NCBI GenBank assembly: GCA_016202555.1
Contig: JACQOL010000050.1
Location: forward strand, 1-8,514
DNA: 8,514 nucleotides
Direction of reading: 5' to 3'
Source of the DNA: Chloroflexota bacterium
GTDB taxonomy: Bacteria > Chloroflexota > Dehalococcoidia > Dehalococcoidales > UBA2162
The translations under genes and the position numbers were made by a program. Below are positions 1-5,500 of the stretch, piece by piece. Position 1 is the stretch's first letter, and each line of letters starts with the position of its first letter. The notes below the pieces were generated by a model that was not told where the DNA came from, made no database searches, and was given only the letters and a program-made list of their open reading frames with translations.

Positions 1-186
1 CCCTATATCTCAAACCCGAAGAATCCCAATTCAAAGGGAGATGTTCTAGAAAAGATAGTTAAAACAAATGAACTCAGAAAGAGAGTCATGCATCCAATAC
101 GAAGCATGGTCTCTGCTGAAGACTTATTATTTCTAGAACAATTTTCAAGTGAAATTGACAATATTATCCACGGAATGTACGAGTAA
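1..186 (+). CDS. C-terminal end of an unrecognised protein, possibly HEPN-like (partial)
   Basis: The plus frame is open from base 1 to a TAA at 184-186 and encodes 61 residues; the start lies outside the window. The segment is hydrophilic and helix-prone. It contains ELRKRVMHPIR followed by an acidic, amphipathic helix (SAEDLLFLEQFSSEIDNII). R26-x4-H31 fits the R-x4-6-H spacing of HEPN RNase domains, and the wording resembles the RN-x-x-MHP end of such helical domains, but the usual Asn after Arg is Lys here. The DNA is about 36% GC, clearly lower than the genes to the right, which suggests accessory or transferred DNA. Coding is supported by frame openness and codon-like composition only. 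The HEPN reading is a tentative inference, and any other helical C-terminus is possible. Confidence 0.55.
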   Translation, partial: PYISNPKNPNSKGDVLEKIVKTNELRKRVMHPIRSMVSAEDLLFLEQFSSEIDNIIHGMYE

Positions 187-235
187 AATAACGATTTAAG
201 GAGCTTAAGAGAGGCTCTGTCACCTTCTCCTGTTC

Positions 236-335
236 TGTCATTCCGTGCTTGACACGGAATCCAGAGGTGGAAGGGCATAAGGGACTGGATTCCCGCTCTC
301 GTATCAGGTACGGGACAAGCTTCGCGGGAATGACA
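236..335. repeat. Double-palindromic intergenic repeat (REP/MITE-like)
   Basis: The element is bounded by perfect 9-bp inverted ends, TGTCATTCC (236-244) and GGAATGACA (327-335). Inside are two further hairpins: ATTCCGTG (240-247) with CACGGAAT (253-260) around a 5-nt loop, and ATTCCCGC (289-296) with GCGGGAAT (324-331). GGAATCCAG (256-264) also pairs with CTGGATTCC (285-293), so the whole unit can fold as a cloverleaf. It matches the GTCATTCCCGC...GCGGGAATGAC style of dispersed extragenic palindromes known from many bacteria (Neisseria dRS3-like, for example). A decayed extra end, GAATGACA, follows at 344-351. No transposase is present, so any mobility would need one supplied in trans. Confidence 0.8.
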
Positions 336-379
336 AAAAGCTAGAATGACATAGGCGGGATAAGGGAAAGGGAACAGGA

Positions 380-484
380 TTGAAAATCCTCCATTTTGCC
401 GACCTACATTTAGGAGTTGAAACTTACGGGCGGATTGACCCGGATATCTTGTGGACAACGTTCTTGACACCTTCTCCCCCTTAG
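380..484 (+). pseudogene. 5' stub of sbcD (truncated duplicate)
   Basis: From the TTG at 380, 21 codons encode MKILHFADLHLGVETYGRID plus P, identical in protein to the start of the intact sbcD at 1095. Over 64 bp (380-443 against 1095-1158) there are five mismatches, at 400, 406, 415, 424 and 433, all synonymous third positions. After 443 the frame departs and ends at TAG 482-484. Scattered similarity to the intact gene may continue with small indels to about 467, for example the shared GACA, CGT and CTTGA. The stub keeps phosphoesterase motif I (D-x-H) but nothing else, so it cannot encode an active nuclease. It lies between the palindromic repeat and the TA promoter. Confidence 0.85.
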
Positions 485-493
485 AGCTACAAT
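464..493 (+). promoter_or_regulatory. Sigma70-like promoter of the toxin-antitoxin operon
   Basis: A perfect -35 hexamer TTGACA (464-469) is followed after 18 bp by TACAAT (488-493). A transcript would begin near 500, about 30 nt before the antitoxin start. The -35 lies in the tail of the sbcD stub. No terminator-like hairpin with a T-run separates the antitoxin, toxin and intact sbcD, so all three may be read from here. Confidence 0.6.
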
Positions 494-499
494 TTATAC

Positions 500-517
500 A
501 TACGTAAGTATATACGT
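500..517. promoter_or_regulatory. Candidate operator for antitoxin autoregulation
   Basis: ATACGT occurs as a direct repeat at 500-505 and 512-517, and the same stretch forms an imperfect inverted repeat (ACGTA 502-506 with TACGT 513-517). It lies just after the predicted -10, where binding would block transcription. Ribbon-helix-helix antitoxins commonly bind short tandem or inverted hexamers at such sites. Regulation itself is inferred. Confidence 0.4.
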
Positions 518-520
518 CTG

Positions 521-525
521 GGAGG
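521..525 (+). promoter_or_regulatory. Shine-Dalgarno site deciding the antitoxin start
   Basis: GGAGG ends directly against the ATG at 526, which leaves no spacing, but lies 6 nt before the ATG at 532. The second ATG is therefore the likely start. Confidence 0.65.
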
Positions 526-531
526 ATGAAG

Positions 532-813
532 ATGAGTCGTAAAATGACGGTGGTATTTCACGACGAGGAGCTTTACACAGACCTGAAGGTCGAGGCGGCG
601 CGGAGGCATATGACAGCAAGCGAAATCGTAGCTGAGGCAGTGCAGCAATGGCTGGACGAGAAGGAAGATGAAGAACTCTTACCCGTGGTCAAAGCCAGAC
701 TTGCCGAATATGAAGAAAAGGGGGGAAGGCCTTGGAGCGAAGTCAAACGAGAAATAGAAGAAGAGCTTGCTAATCGAGAAAAATTAAGCATTGCCGCTGA
801 AAAGAAAGACTGA
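532..813 (+). CDS. Ribbon-helix-helix antitoxin of a type II TA pair
   Basis: This encodes 93 residues from ATG 532, or 95 from ATG 526, which has no room for its ribosome binding site. Residues 4-9 (KMTVVF) fit the DNA-binding beta strand. Residues about 12-25 and 28-43, with the MTASEIV turn, fit the two helices of a CopG/RHH domain. The charged C-terminal half (about 44-93, including GGRPWSEVKREIEEE) resembles a toxin-neutralising segment. The stop overlaps the toxin start by one base (TGATG), so translation is probably coupled and the antitoxin is made first. The expected role is to bind and neutralise the downstream toxin and repress the shared promoter. The pairing and domain layout are strong; the exact subfamily is not determined. 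Confidence 0.8.
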   Translation: MSRKMTVVFHDEELYTDLKVEAARRHMTASEIVAEAVQQWLDEKEDEELLPVVKARLAEYEEKGGRPWSEVKREIEEELANREKLSIAAEKKD

Positions 814-1085
814 TGTACAGTCTCAAGATTATTCCTGGAGCAGAACGGGATATTGAGAAACTGAGAAAACGCATACCTCTGCGAGATTTTGAGCATTTGT
901 ACGGGGCGATCGAGAATTTAGCTACACAGCCGCGTCCACATGACGTGAAAAAATTGAAAGGCGCGGAAGGAGTGTATCGTACCAGAGTGGGTAATTACCG
1001 GATAGTTTATAAAGTGCTTGATGACGAACAAATGGTCCTGATAGTGGAGGTCGCCAGGCGGACCGAGACTACATATCGAGCGTAG
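813..1085 (+). CDS. RelE/ParE-superfamily toxin
   Basis: This is a basic 90-residue protein of normal size for the family. It has the typical layout: an N-terminal strand (YSLKIIPGAERDIEKL), two helices, the PRPHDVKKLKG loop (about 40-50), the core strands YRTRVGNYRIVYKVLDDE (55-72), and the C-terminal VEVARRTETTYR (78-89). K49, R58, R63, R82/R83, Y88 and R89 are candidates for the basic or aromatic residues that RelE-type toxins use to cleave ribosome-bound mRNA. ParE members of the same fold instead poison gyrase, and the sequence alone does not settle which applies. The ATG overlaps the antitoxin stop. The gene looks intact. Its TAG stop (1083-1085) overlaps the purine-rich stretch serving as the sbcD ribosome binding site. 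Confidence 0.85.
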   Translation: MYSLKIIPGAERDIEKLRKRIPLRDFEHLYGAIENLATQPRPHDVKKLKGAEGVYRTRVGNYRIVYKVLDDEQMVLIVEVARRTETTYRA

Positions 1086-1094
1086 GGGGAGAGG

Positions 1095-2342
1095 TTGAAA
1101 ATCCTCCATTTTGCAGACCTCCATTTAGGTGTTGAAACCTACGGGCGCATTGACCCGGCTACCGGGCTGTCGACACGTCTGCTTGATTTTCTCTCTGCTC
1201 TTGACCAGCTTGTTGATTATGCCATAGAGAAACAGGTAGACCTGGTTCTTTTCTGCGGTGATGCCTATAAGAGCCGCGAGCCGAGCCAGACCCAGCAGCG
1301 GGAGTTCGCCAAGCGCATTAACCGGCTCTCCACCAACGGTACCCCCGTTTTCCTCCTCGTCGGCAACCACGACCTACCTAACGCCATCGGCAGAGCGACC
1401 ACCACCGAAATCTTTGATACCCTGGCGGTGGAGAACGTTTATGCTTCCAATCACCCTGATATTTACTGTATTCCAACAAAGAGTGGCATTATTCAAATAG
1501 CTTCTTTACCCTGGCTCAGACGCAGCTCCCTGCTGAAAAGGGATAACGCCAAGAATCTGACTCTGGAGCAGATTAACCAAGAACTCCAGAAAATGCTGAC
1601 CAGAACTGTCGATGAACTGGCGAAGAAGCTTGAACCGACATTACCCGCCATACTGGCTGCTCATGTCCTGGTTGGCGATGCGAAGGTAGGACGCGGTTCG
1701 GAAAGACTGATGGCAATCGGGCAGGAGCCATTTGTAATGCTCAGTAATATTGCCAATCCCGCTTTTGATTATGTCGCTCTAGGCCATATTCACAAGCACC
1801 AGGTCTTATCGGAAAATCCCCCGGTGGTCTATGCCGGCAGCTTAGAACGGCTGGATTTTGGTGAAGAAGAGGACGAAAAAGGATTCTCTCTGGTAGAGAT
1901 TGAATCAGACCAGTCAGCCTCTAAGCGTCGGGTCTCCGTTGAATTCCACCCGGTTACCGGGCGCCGTTTTCGGACTATTGCTGTCAATATTAAAGCGGAG
2001 GATAGCAACCCTACCACAAGTGTCCTCAGGGCTATCAGAGAGCAGGAGGATAGCCTGAAAGATGGCATCGTCCGACTCCAGATTAGCCTGCCGGCAGAGA
2101 TAGAGGGACAGCTTAGAGACAATGACATCAGAGAAGCCTTAAAAGGGGCCGACTATTTTACCGTATCTAAGGATATAAAACGGGAAGCTCGCCCCCGGCT
2201 GGGCAAGTTGACCGCCGAAGAAATAACCCCCCTTGAAGCACTGCAGACCTACCTGGAAACAAAAAAGGTATCCCCTGCTCAGACCAAACTCCTCCTTGAA
2301 TACGGGGAGAGACTGATAAGAGAGCAAGAAGTAGGCAAGTAA
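1095..2342 (+). CDS. sbcD: Exonuclease SbcCD, nuclease subunit SbcD
   Basis: This 415-residue protein is the Mre11-like metallophosphoesterase subunit of SbcCD, which with the SbcC ATPase cuts hairpins and processes double-strand ends in the cytoplasm. Visible motifs are D8-L-H10, G55-D56 (in the GDAYKSREPS variant), G90-N-H-D93, H190 in LAAHVLVGDA, and G230-H-I-H233. Together these provide the two-metal site. The capping and C-terminal SbcC-interaction regions follow from about 270. The start is TTG 1095, preceded by AGGGGGA and supported by the stub at 380 having the same TTG. It begins 9 nt after the toxin stop, so the TA promoter may drive it. No sbcC follows; the next gene is an aldolase. 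Confidence 0.93.
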   Translation: MKILHFADLHLGVETYGRIDPATGLSTRLLDFLSALDQLVDYAIEKQVDLVLFCGDAYKSREPSQTQQREFAKRINRLSTNGTPVFLLVGNHDLPNAIGRATTTEIFDTLAVENVYASNHPDIYCIPTKSGIIQIASLPWLRRSSLLKRDNAKNLTLEQINQELQKMLTRTVDELAKKLEPTLPAILAAHVLVGDAKVGRGSERLMAIGQEPFVMLSNIANPAFDYVALGHIHKHQVLSENPPVVYAGSLERLDFGEEEDEKGFSLVEIESDQSASKRRVSVEFHPVTGRRFRTIAVNIKAEDSNPTTSVLRAIREQEDSLKDGIVRLQISLPAEIEGQLRDNDIREALKGADYFTVSKDIKREARPRLGKLTAEEITPLEALQTYLETKKVSPAQTKLLLEYGERLIREQEVGK

Positions 2343-2359
2343 TCCCGCCCCAGTCTATT

Positions 2360-2387
2360 TTAACAGGACTTATCGGCGTGTTATACT
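2360..2387 (+). promoter_or_regulatory. Candidate promoter for the lsrF-like gene
   Basis: TTAACA (2360-2365) and TATACT (2382-2387) are separated by 16 bp in the 86-bp gap after sbcD, each close to the sigma70 consensus. Transcription would start about 35 nt before the ATG. An imperfect inverted repeat (2344-2354 with 2385-2393) brackets the site and could be an operator or a weak stem. Confidence 0.45.
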
Positions 2388-2428
2388 GGGCGGAAACGCT
2401 AGTAATGAAGTAAGGAGGAGTCGCAATA

Positions 2429-3259
2429 ATGGAGTGGGGAATGGCTAACCGCCTGGCACAATTAATCCAATCGGATGGGCATGCCCTGTTCTTGCCCGTA
2501 GACCATGGCTATTTTCAGGGTCCGACCAGAAAGCTGGAAGAACCGCGCAAAACAATCGAACCGCTCTTGCCTTATGCTGATGCCCTCTTTATTACCAGGG
2601 GAGTGTTACGTTCATCAGTCGACCCCGACAACACCAAACCGATTATTCTCCGGGTCTCTGGCGGCACCAGTATGGTCGGCAAAGACCTGGCTAACGAAGG
2701 CATTACCACCTCTATGGAGGAAGCCATCCGCCTTAACGCTTCGGCGGTGGGTATTTCTATCTTTGTTGGCAGTGACTATGAGAAGGAGTCATTGTTGAAC
2801 CTGTCAAAGCTGGTTGACGAGGGTGAGAGGTATGGCATACCAGTAATGGCTGTTACAGCTGTGGGGAAGGAACTGGAAAAACGGGATGCCCGCTACCTAG
2901 GTCTAGCCTCTCGTATCGCCGCCGAGCTGGGGGCACGTGTTGTCAAAACTTACTGGTGCCAGGGCTTTGAGAAAGTGTCCAGGGGTTGCCCGGTGCCGGT
3001 GATTATAGCTGGCGGGCCCCGGGTTGATACCGAACTTGAGGTGCTTGAGTTTGTTTGTGACGGCATGCAAAAGGGTGCCATCGGGGTGAATCTGGGCAGG
3101 AACATCTGGCAGAATGATTTTCCGGTGGCGATGATTAAAGCGATACGAGCTGTTGTTCACAAGAAAGCGACCCCAAAAGAGGCTCAAGAGATATACACTA
3201 ACGAAAAAGAGAAGGCCCTAAAGAAGGTGCGACCGGTACGGGCGGTACGGGAAAATTAA
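2429..3259 (+). CDS. lsrF: LsrF/DeoC-type class I aldolase (3-hydroxy-5-phosphonooxypentane-2,4-dione thiolase-like)
   Basis: This is a 276-residue TIM-barrel protein. It resembles E. coli LsrF as recalled: WGM-x-x-RL, VDHGYFQGPT (24-33), TRGVLRS (56-62), AVTAVGKE (141-148), RIAAELGARVVKTYW (162-176), CPVPVIIAGG (187-196) and the phosphate-binding GVNLGRNIWQ (219-228). K173 in the VVKTY motif is the expected Schiff-base lysine. LsrF transfers acetyl to CoA in autoinducer-2 breakdown, and relatives include archaeal class I fructose-bisphosphate aldolases and ADH synthases. It lacks roughly 30 N-terminal residues of E. coli LsrF; an in-frame stop at 2411 rules out extension. AAGGAGG at 2412-2418 serves ATG 2429. 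No lsrK, lsrG or transport genes are nearby, so the true substrate is uncertain. The family call is firm, the reaction less so. Confidence 0.8.
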   Translation: MEWGMANRLAQLIQSDGHALFLPVDHGYFQGPTRKLEEPRKTIEPLLPYADALFITRGVLRSSVDPDNTKPIILRVSGGTSMVGKDLANEGITTSMEEAIRLNASAVGISIFVGSDYEKESLLNLSKLVDEGERYGIPVMAVTAVGKELEKRDARYLGLASRIAAELGARVVKTYWCQGFEKVSRGCPVPVIIAGGPRVDTELEVLEFVCDGMQKGAIGVNLGRNIWQNDFPVAMIKAIRAVVHKKATPKEAQEIYTNEKEKALKKVRPVRAVREN

Positions 3260-3305
3260 AATGGGTGCTTATCACTTGAGAAACTGATAAAACGAGACAC
3301 AGTAT

Positions 3306-4634
3306 CTATGCTGCTAATCTTGAACTAGACAAACGCTTCTGGTCCTCAATCTTGTGGAAGAAATAGTAATACATTACCCCCGGGATGAACATCAGCACGG
3401 CCGCCATGGAGAAGGTTAAAGTGAAGTTACCACTGGCTAAGATTGTTCCGGCAATGAGTGCCACCGGGGAGCCTACAACATCTAGCGTAGCATGGATGAG
3501 ACCATTCGTCGTTCCCCGTTCCTTGGTAACCACTAATTCCATAGCTAACTGGTTGCGCATGGGCATCGAGATACCATAAAAGGCACGCTGGATAAGGAAG
3601 AAGAGTACCACCAAAGGTAAAGCCGGCATAAAGGCCATCAGTGCCACCGAAGGTGCCGCCACCCAGAGTACTATCCAAATCCCTCGGGATTTGCCATACC
3701 TTCGGGTCAAACGCGGACCCAGGACAAGGGTGCCTAAGGCAGCCCCGATAAAGCCAGTCGCCATAATGGTGCCAACACTCTGGTAAGGCAACAGCTGCGC
3801 CTGCCTGAAGAAGACGCTGAAGAAGGGAATGATGAGTCCGAAGACCAAGCCATAAACGATGGCACAAGCCGCCAGCCGCAGGATGATGCCCCGGCTCTGG
3901 ATGTTGCGCAGGGCAAAGAGCTCGGCAAAGCTATCAATCATATCTTGAGGTAGACGGTGCTCCCTCAGAAAGAGGAGAGGTACTAGAGATAGCAGGGTGA
4001 GAGGTAAGGAGATAACTAAAGCCCAGCGAAGAGCCAGATAATGAGCCGGGATAACCCCCAAAATACCTCCCCAGAAAGCGGGCAGAAATCCGGCGGCCAT
4101 TGCCCCAACAAAGGATGACAGACTTAGAAAACTCGATTCCAGGGCGAAGAGGTGGGGCCTCTCCGCTGGCTCGCTATTTTCCATGATGAATGGTCCCGAA
4201 GCTACGGCATGGAAGCCATCGCCTATCCCTGAGCCAGCCATCAATATCAAGACTAAAAGAGGATTTAAGGTAAAGAGCAGAAAGCCCCGGAAGACGATGG
4301 CTGAGGTAGTGGCAACGACAAAGACGAACTTCCTTCCCATCTTATCAGCGATGAGCCCGGCCGGGAAAGCCATCAGTCCGTGGAAGAGAAGGTTTATGGC
4401 CAGCACCAGACCGATGTAGTCCAGGTTGAAACCGGCGGCCAGCAGGTACAGAGCGAACATGACTCGCCAGATACCAGTACCCAGCTCGGCCAGAAGGGCG
4501 TAGATAAGAAACAACCGGGCATTATGGCTGAAGCGCCGTATCATCTGCAACCAACTACCAGAAGTCAGCGCCACCAGAGGTACTTCGCTTAGCCCAGAGC
4601 CGGGCGGTTGACCTCTCTTGGGAGATAGGTTCAT
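3306..4634 (-). CDS. Major facilitator superfamily transporter
   Basis: This encodes 442 residues from ATG 4634, with AAAGGA 9 nt upstream. A GTG at 4664 would add 10 residues but has its purine tract only 2 nt away and begins inside the end of a hairpin, so it is less likely. After a hydrophilic N-terminal stretch of about 40 residues there are about 12 hydrophobic segments split by a central loop (LREHRLPQDMIDSFAELFALRN). The MFS motif A appears as GLIADKMGRK (about 93-102), with a degenerate repeat GPRLTRRYGKSRG in the second half. The substrate cannot be read from the sequence; it could be a drug, sugar or organic-acid carrier. It is the last gene of a minus-strand unit after the cytochrome and converges with the lsrF-like gene across 46 bp. 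Confidence 0.88.
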   Translation of the reverse strand: MNLSPKRGQPPGSGLSEVPLVALTSGSWLQMIRRFSHNARLFLIYALLAELGTGIWRVMFALYLLAAGFNLDYIGLVLAINLLFHGLMAFPAGLIADKMGRKFVFVVATTSAIVFRGFLLFTLNPLLVLILMAGSGIGDGFHAVASGPFIMENSEPAERPHLFALESSFLSLSSFVGAMAAGFLPAFWGGILGVIPAHYLALRWALVISLPLTLLSLVPLLFLREHRLPQDMIDSFAELFALRNIQSRGIILRLAACAIVYGLVFGLIIPFFSVFFRQAQLLPYQSVGTIMATGFIGAALGTLVLGPRLTRRYGKSRGIWIVLWVAAPSVALMAFMPALPLVVLFFLIQRAFYGISMPMRNQLAMELVVTKERGTTNGLIHATLDVVGSPVALIAGTILASGNFTLTFSMAAVLMFIPGVMYYYFFHKIEDQKRLSSSRLAA

Positions 4635-4665
4635 CTTGTCATTTCCTTTTCTGTCAAACACCACT

Positions 4666-4687
4666 GCCTTTATCTACTGATAAAGGC
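4666..4687 (-). promoter_or_regulatory. Perfect hairpin between the cytochrome and transporter genes
   Basis: GCCTTTATC (4666-4674) pairs perfectly with GATAAAGGC (4679-4687) around a 4-nt loop, a 9-bp stem that includes the cytochrome stop codon. On the transcribed strand it is followed by AGTGGTG, not a T-run, so it is not a standard terminator. It could be an mRNA-stability or processing stem that lowers transporter expression relative to the cytochrome. Confidence 0.5.
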
Positions 4688-5066
4688 TCCTCAAATAGTT
4701 TACTAAATCCCATATCTTATTCTCGGAGAGTTGCTTGCCGAAAGCCGGCATTTTGGTCTTCTCCCGACCGCGGACAATCGCCCAGAACAGGTCTGGGTCA
4801 GCGCGAGTAATCATCTGGTCCCGACTGGTAAAATCAGGTAGTCGGGTGGGGAGACTGGCTGCCTCAGTACCATCCCCTTTCCCCTTTTCCCCGTGACACA
4901 CCGAACAGCCCTGACTAAGGTATAGGGTCTTGCCTCTAGCCACCGCAGCGACATCACCGGGATATGGGTTCTCAACGCGCTTGCTGAATTCTGGCCAGTT
5001 GGTGCATCCCGACAAAAATAGCACCACTGCCAGGAACAATCCAGCTTTAGCAGCGGTAGCTAACAA
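4674..5066 (-). CDS. c-type cytochrome lipoprotein (class I, monoheme)
   Basis: This is a 130-residue exported cytochrome. Residues 1-20 form a lipoprotein signal ending in the lipobox LSG-C21, so the mature protein should be tethered to the outer face of the membrane by lipid. The heme site is C54-S-V-C57-H58, within GKTLYLSQGCSVCHGEKGKGDG, and M106 in KTKMPAFG is the likely sixth heme ligand. The closing helix NKIWDLVNYLRSLY is typical of class I cytochromes. It should shuttle electrons between membrane complexes outside the cell; partners are unknown. The TTG start directly follows the TGA of the upstream gene (TGATTG), with AGGAGG 5 nt before it inside that gene, indicating translational coupling. 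Confidence 0.92.
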   Translation of the reverse strand: MLATAAKAGLFLAVVLFLSGCTNWPEFSKRVENPYPGDVAAVARGKTLYLSQGCSVCHGEKGKGDGTEAASLPTRLPDFTSRDQMITRADPDLFWAIVRGREKTKMPAFGKQLSENKIWDLVNYLRSLYQ

Positions 5067-5366
5067 TCAGGCCTCCTGTTTTATGTCATCACTTTCCGAT
5101 GTTATTACCTTAGAGCTTGAAGAATGAAGCCGTCGTTCCCTTTCTCCCTTTCTTTTTAGAGACCGCGACGCCCAGAACCAAAGCAAGAAGCCGGTTAGGA
5201 AAAGAGCTGCCGCCGTTCCCCCAAAGATGGCGATGGTCAGGGGCGTGAGGACAAAACCTTCGGTGAGATGGGATTCACCCTCGTGTGCTAAAACCACTGA
5301 GGCTTGCCCCAGAGTAAGTATTCCTGCTAGCATAATACCTAAACACGCCCTGAAAAAGCATCTCAT
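5067..5366 (-). CDS. Small exported single-pass membrane protein
   Basis: The family is not recognised. The 99 residues begin with a signal peptide (basic MRCFFRA, a hydrophobic core, and a likely cut after VLA at 25-27), which would expose HEGESH at the mature N-terminus. A transmembrane segment lies at about 43-66 and ends in WFWAS. A strongly basic patch follows (RSLKRKGERERR, 69-80), then a Ser-rich acidic tail. The charge pattern puts the N-terminus outside and the tail in the cytoplasm. The outer His/Glu-rich start could bind a metal, but this is a guess. It is the first gene of the unit with the cytochrome, and its tail encodes the cytochrome ribosome binding site, so the two proteins may act together, perhaps as anchor or assembly partner. 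Confidence 0.75.
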   Translation of the reverse strand: MRCFFRACLGIMLAGILTLGQASVVLAHEGESHLTEGFVLTPLTIAIFGGTAAALFLTGFLLWFWASRSLKRKGERERRLHSSSSKVITSESDDIKQEA

Positions 5367-5372
5367 GCTACT

Positions 5373-5402
5373 GGTATATCATTTTTATATCACTGTTGTC
5401 AA
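5373..5402 (-). promoter_or_regulatory. Promoter for the membrane protein-cytochrome-transporter unit, possibly leaderless
   Basis: On the minus strand a perfect TTGACA (5402-5397) is followed after 18 bp by TATACC (5378-5373); a GATATA option exists at 16-bp spacing. The -10 lies only 6 nt before the ATG at 5366. Transcription would then begin at or next to the start codon, and no Shine-Dalgarno sequence precedes that ATG. Confidence 0.5.
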
Positions 5403-5452
5403 GAACTCAAAATGGCTGGCCTTAGCTAATCATAAATACAAAATTTTTGTCT

Positions 5453-5463
5453 TGTTATATAAT
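5453..5463 (+). promoter_or_regulatory. Candidate extended -10 promoter of the alcohol dehydrogenase
   Basis: TGT-TATATA overlaps a perfect TATAAT at 5458-5463 in an AT-rich stretch. No good -35 is visible 16-18 bp upstream (AATACA at best). Transcription would start near 5470, about 30 nt before the ATG. It is back-to-back with the minus-strand promoter in a 134-bp divergent region. Confidence 0.45.
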
Positions 5464-5500
5464 TACTGCAGGAGCGAAACCGGCAGCGGAGAGAAATAGA

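Noticed and set aside
249..254. TTGACA as a promoter -35
   Set aside because: It lies in the hairpin of the palindromic repeat and no fitting -10 follows at 16-18 bp.
3..470. Long minus-strand open frame of 155 codons
   Set aside because: It runs through the palindromic repeat and antisense to the sbcD stub, giving the spurious peptide text typical of such repeats (PCQARNDR). The plus-strand frame at 1-186 is the more coding-like one.
573..896. Minus-strand open frame across the TA genes
   Set aside because: It is antisense to two well-supported genes and has no family-like features; the Ser-rich composition is a shadow of acidic codons.
467..1094. C-rich (467-484) and G-rich (1083-1094) stretches as terminal inverted repeats of a mobile TA unit
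   Set aside because: They match only with indels, are low-complexity, and overlap a promoter region and a ribosome binding site.
3269..3290. TTATCA/TGATAA stem between converging genes as a bidirectional terminator
   Set aside because: It has only 6 AT-rich base pairs, a long loop and no T-run on either strand.
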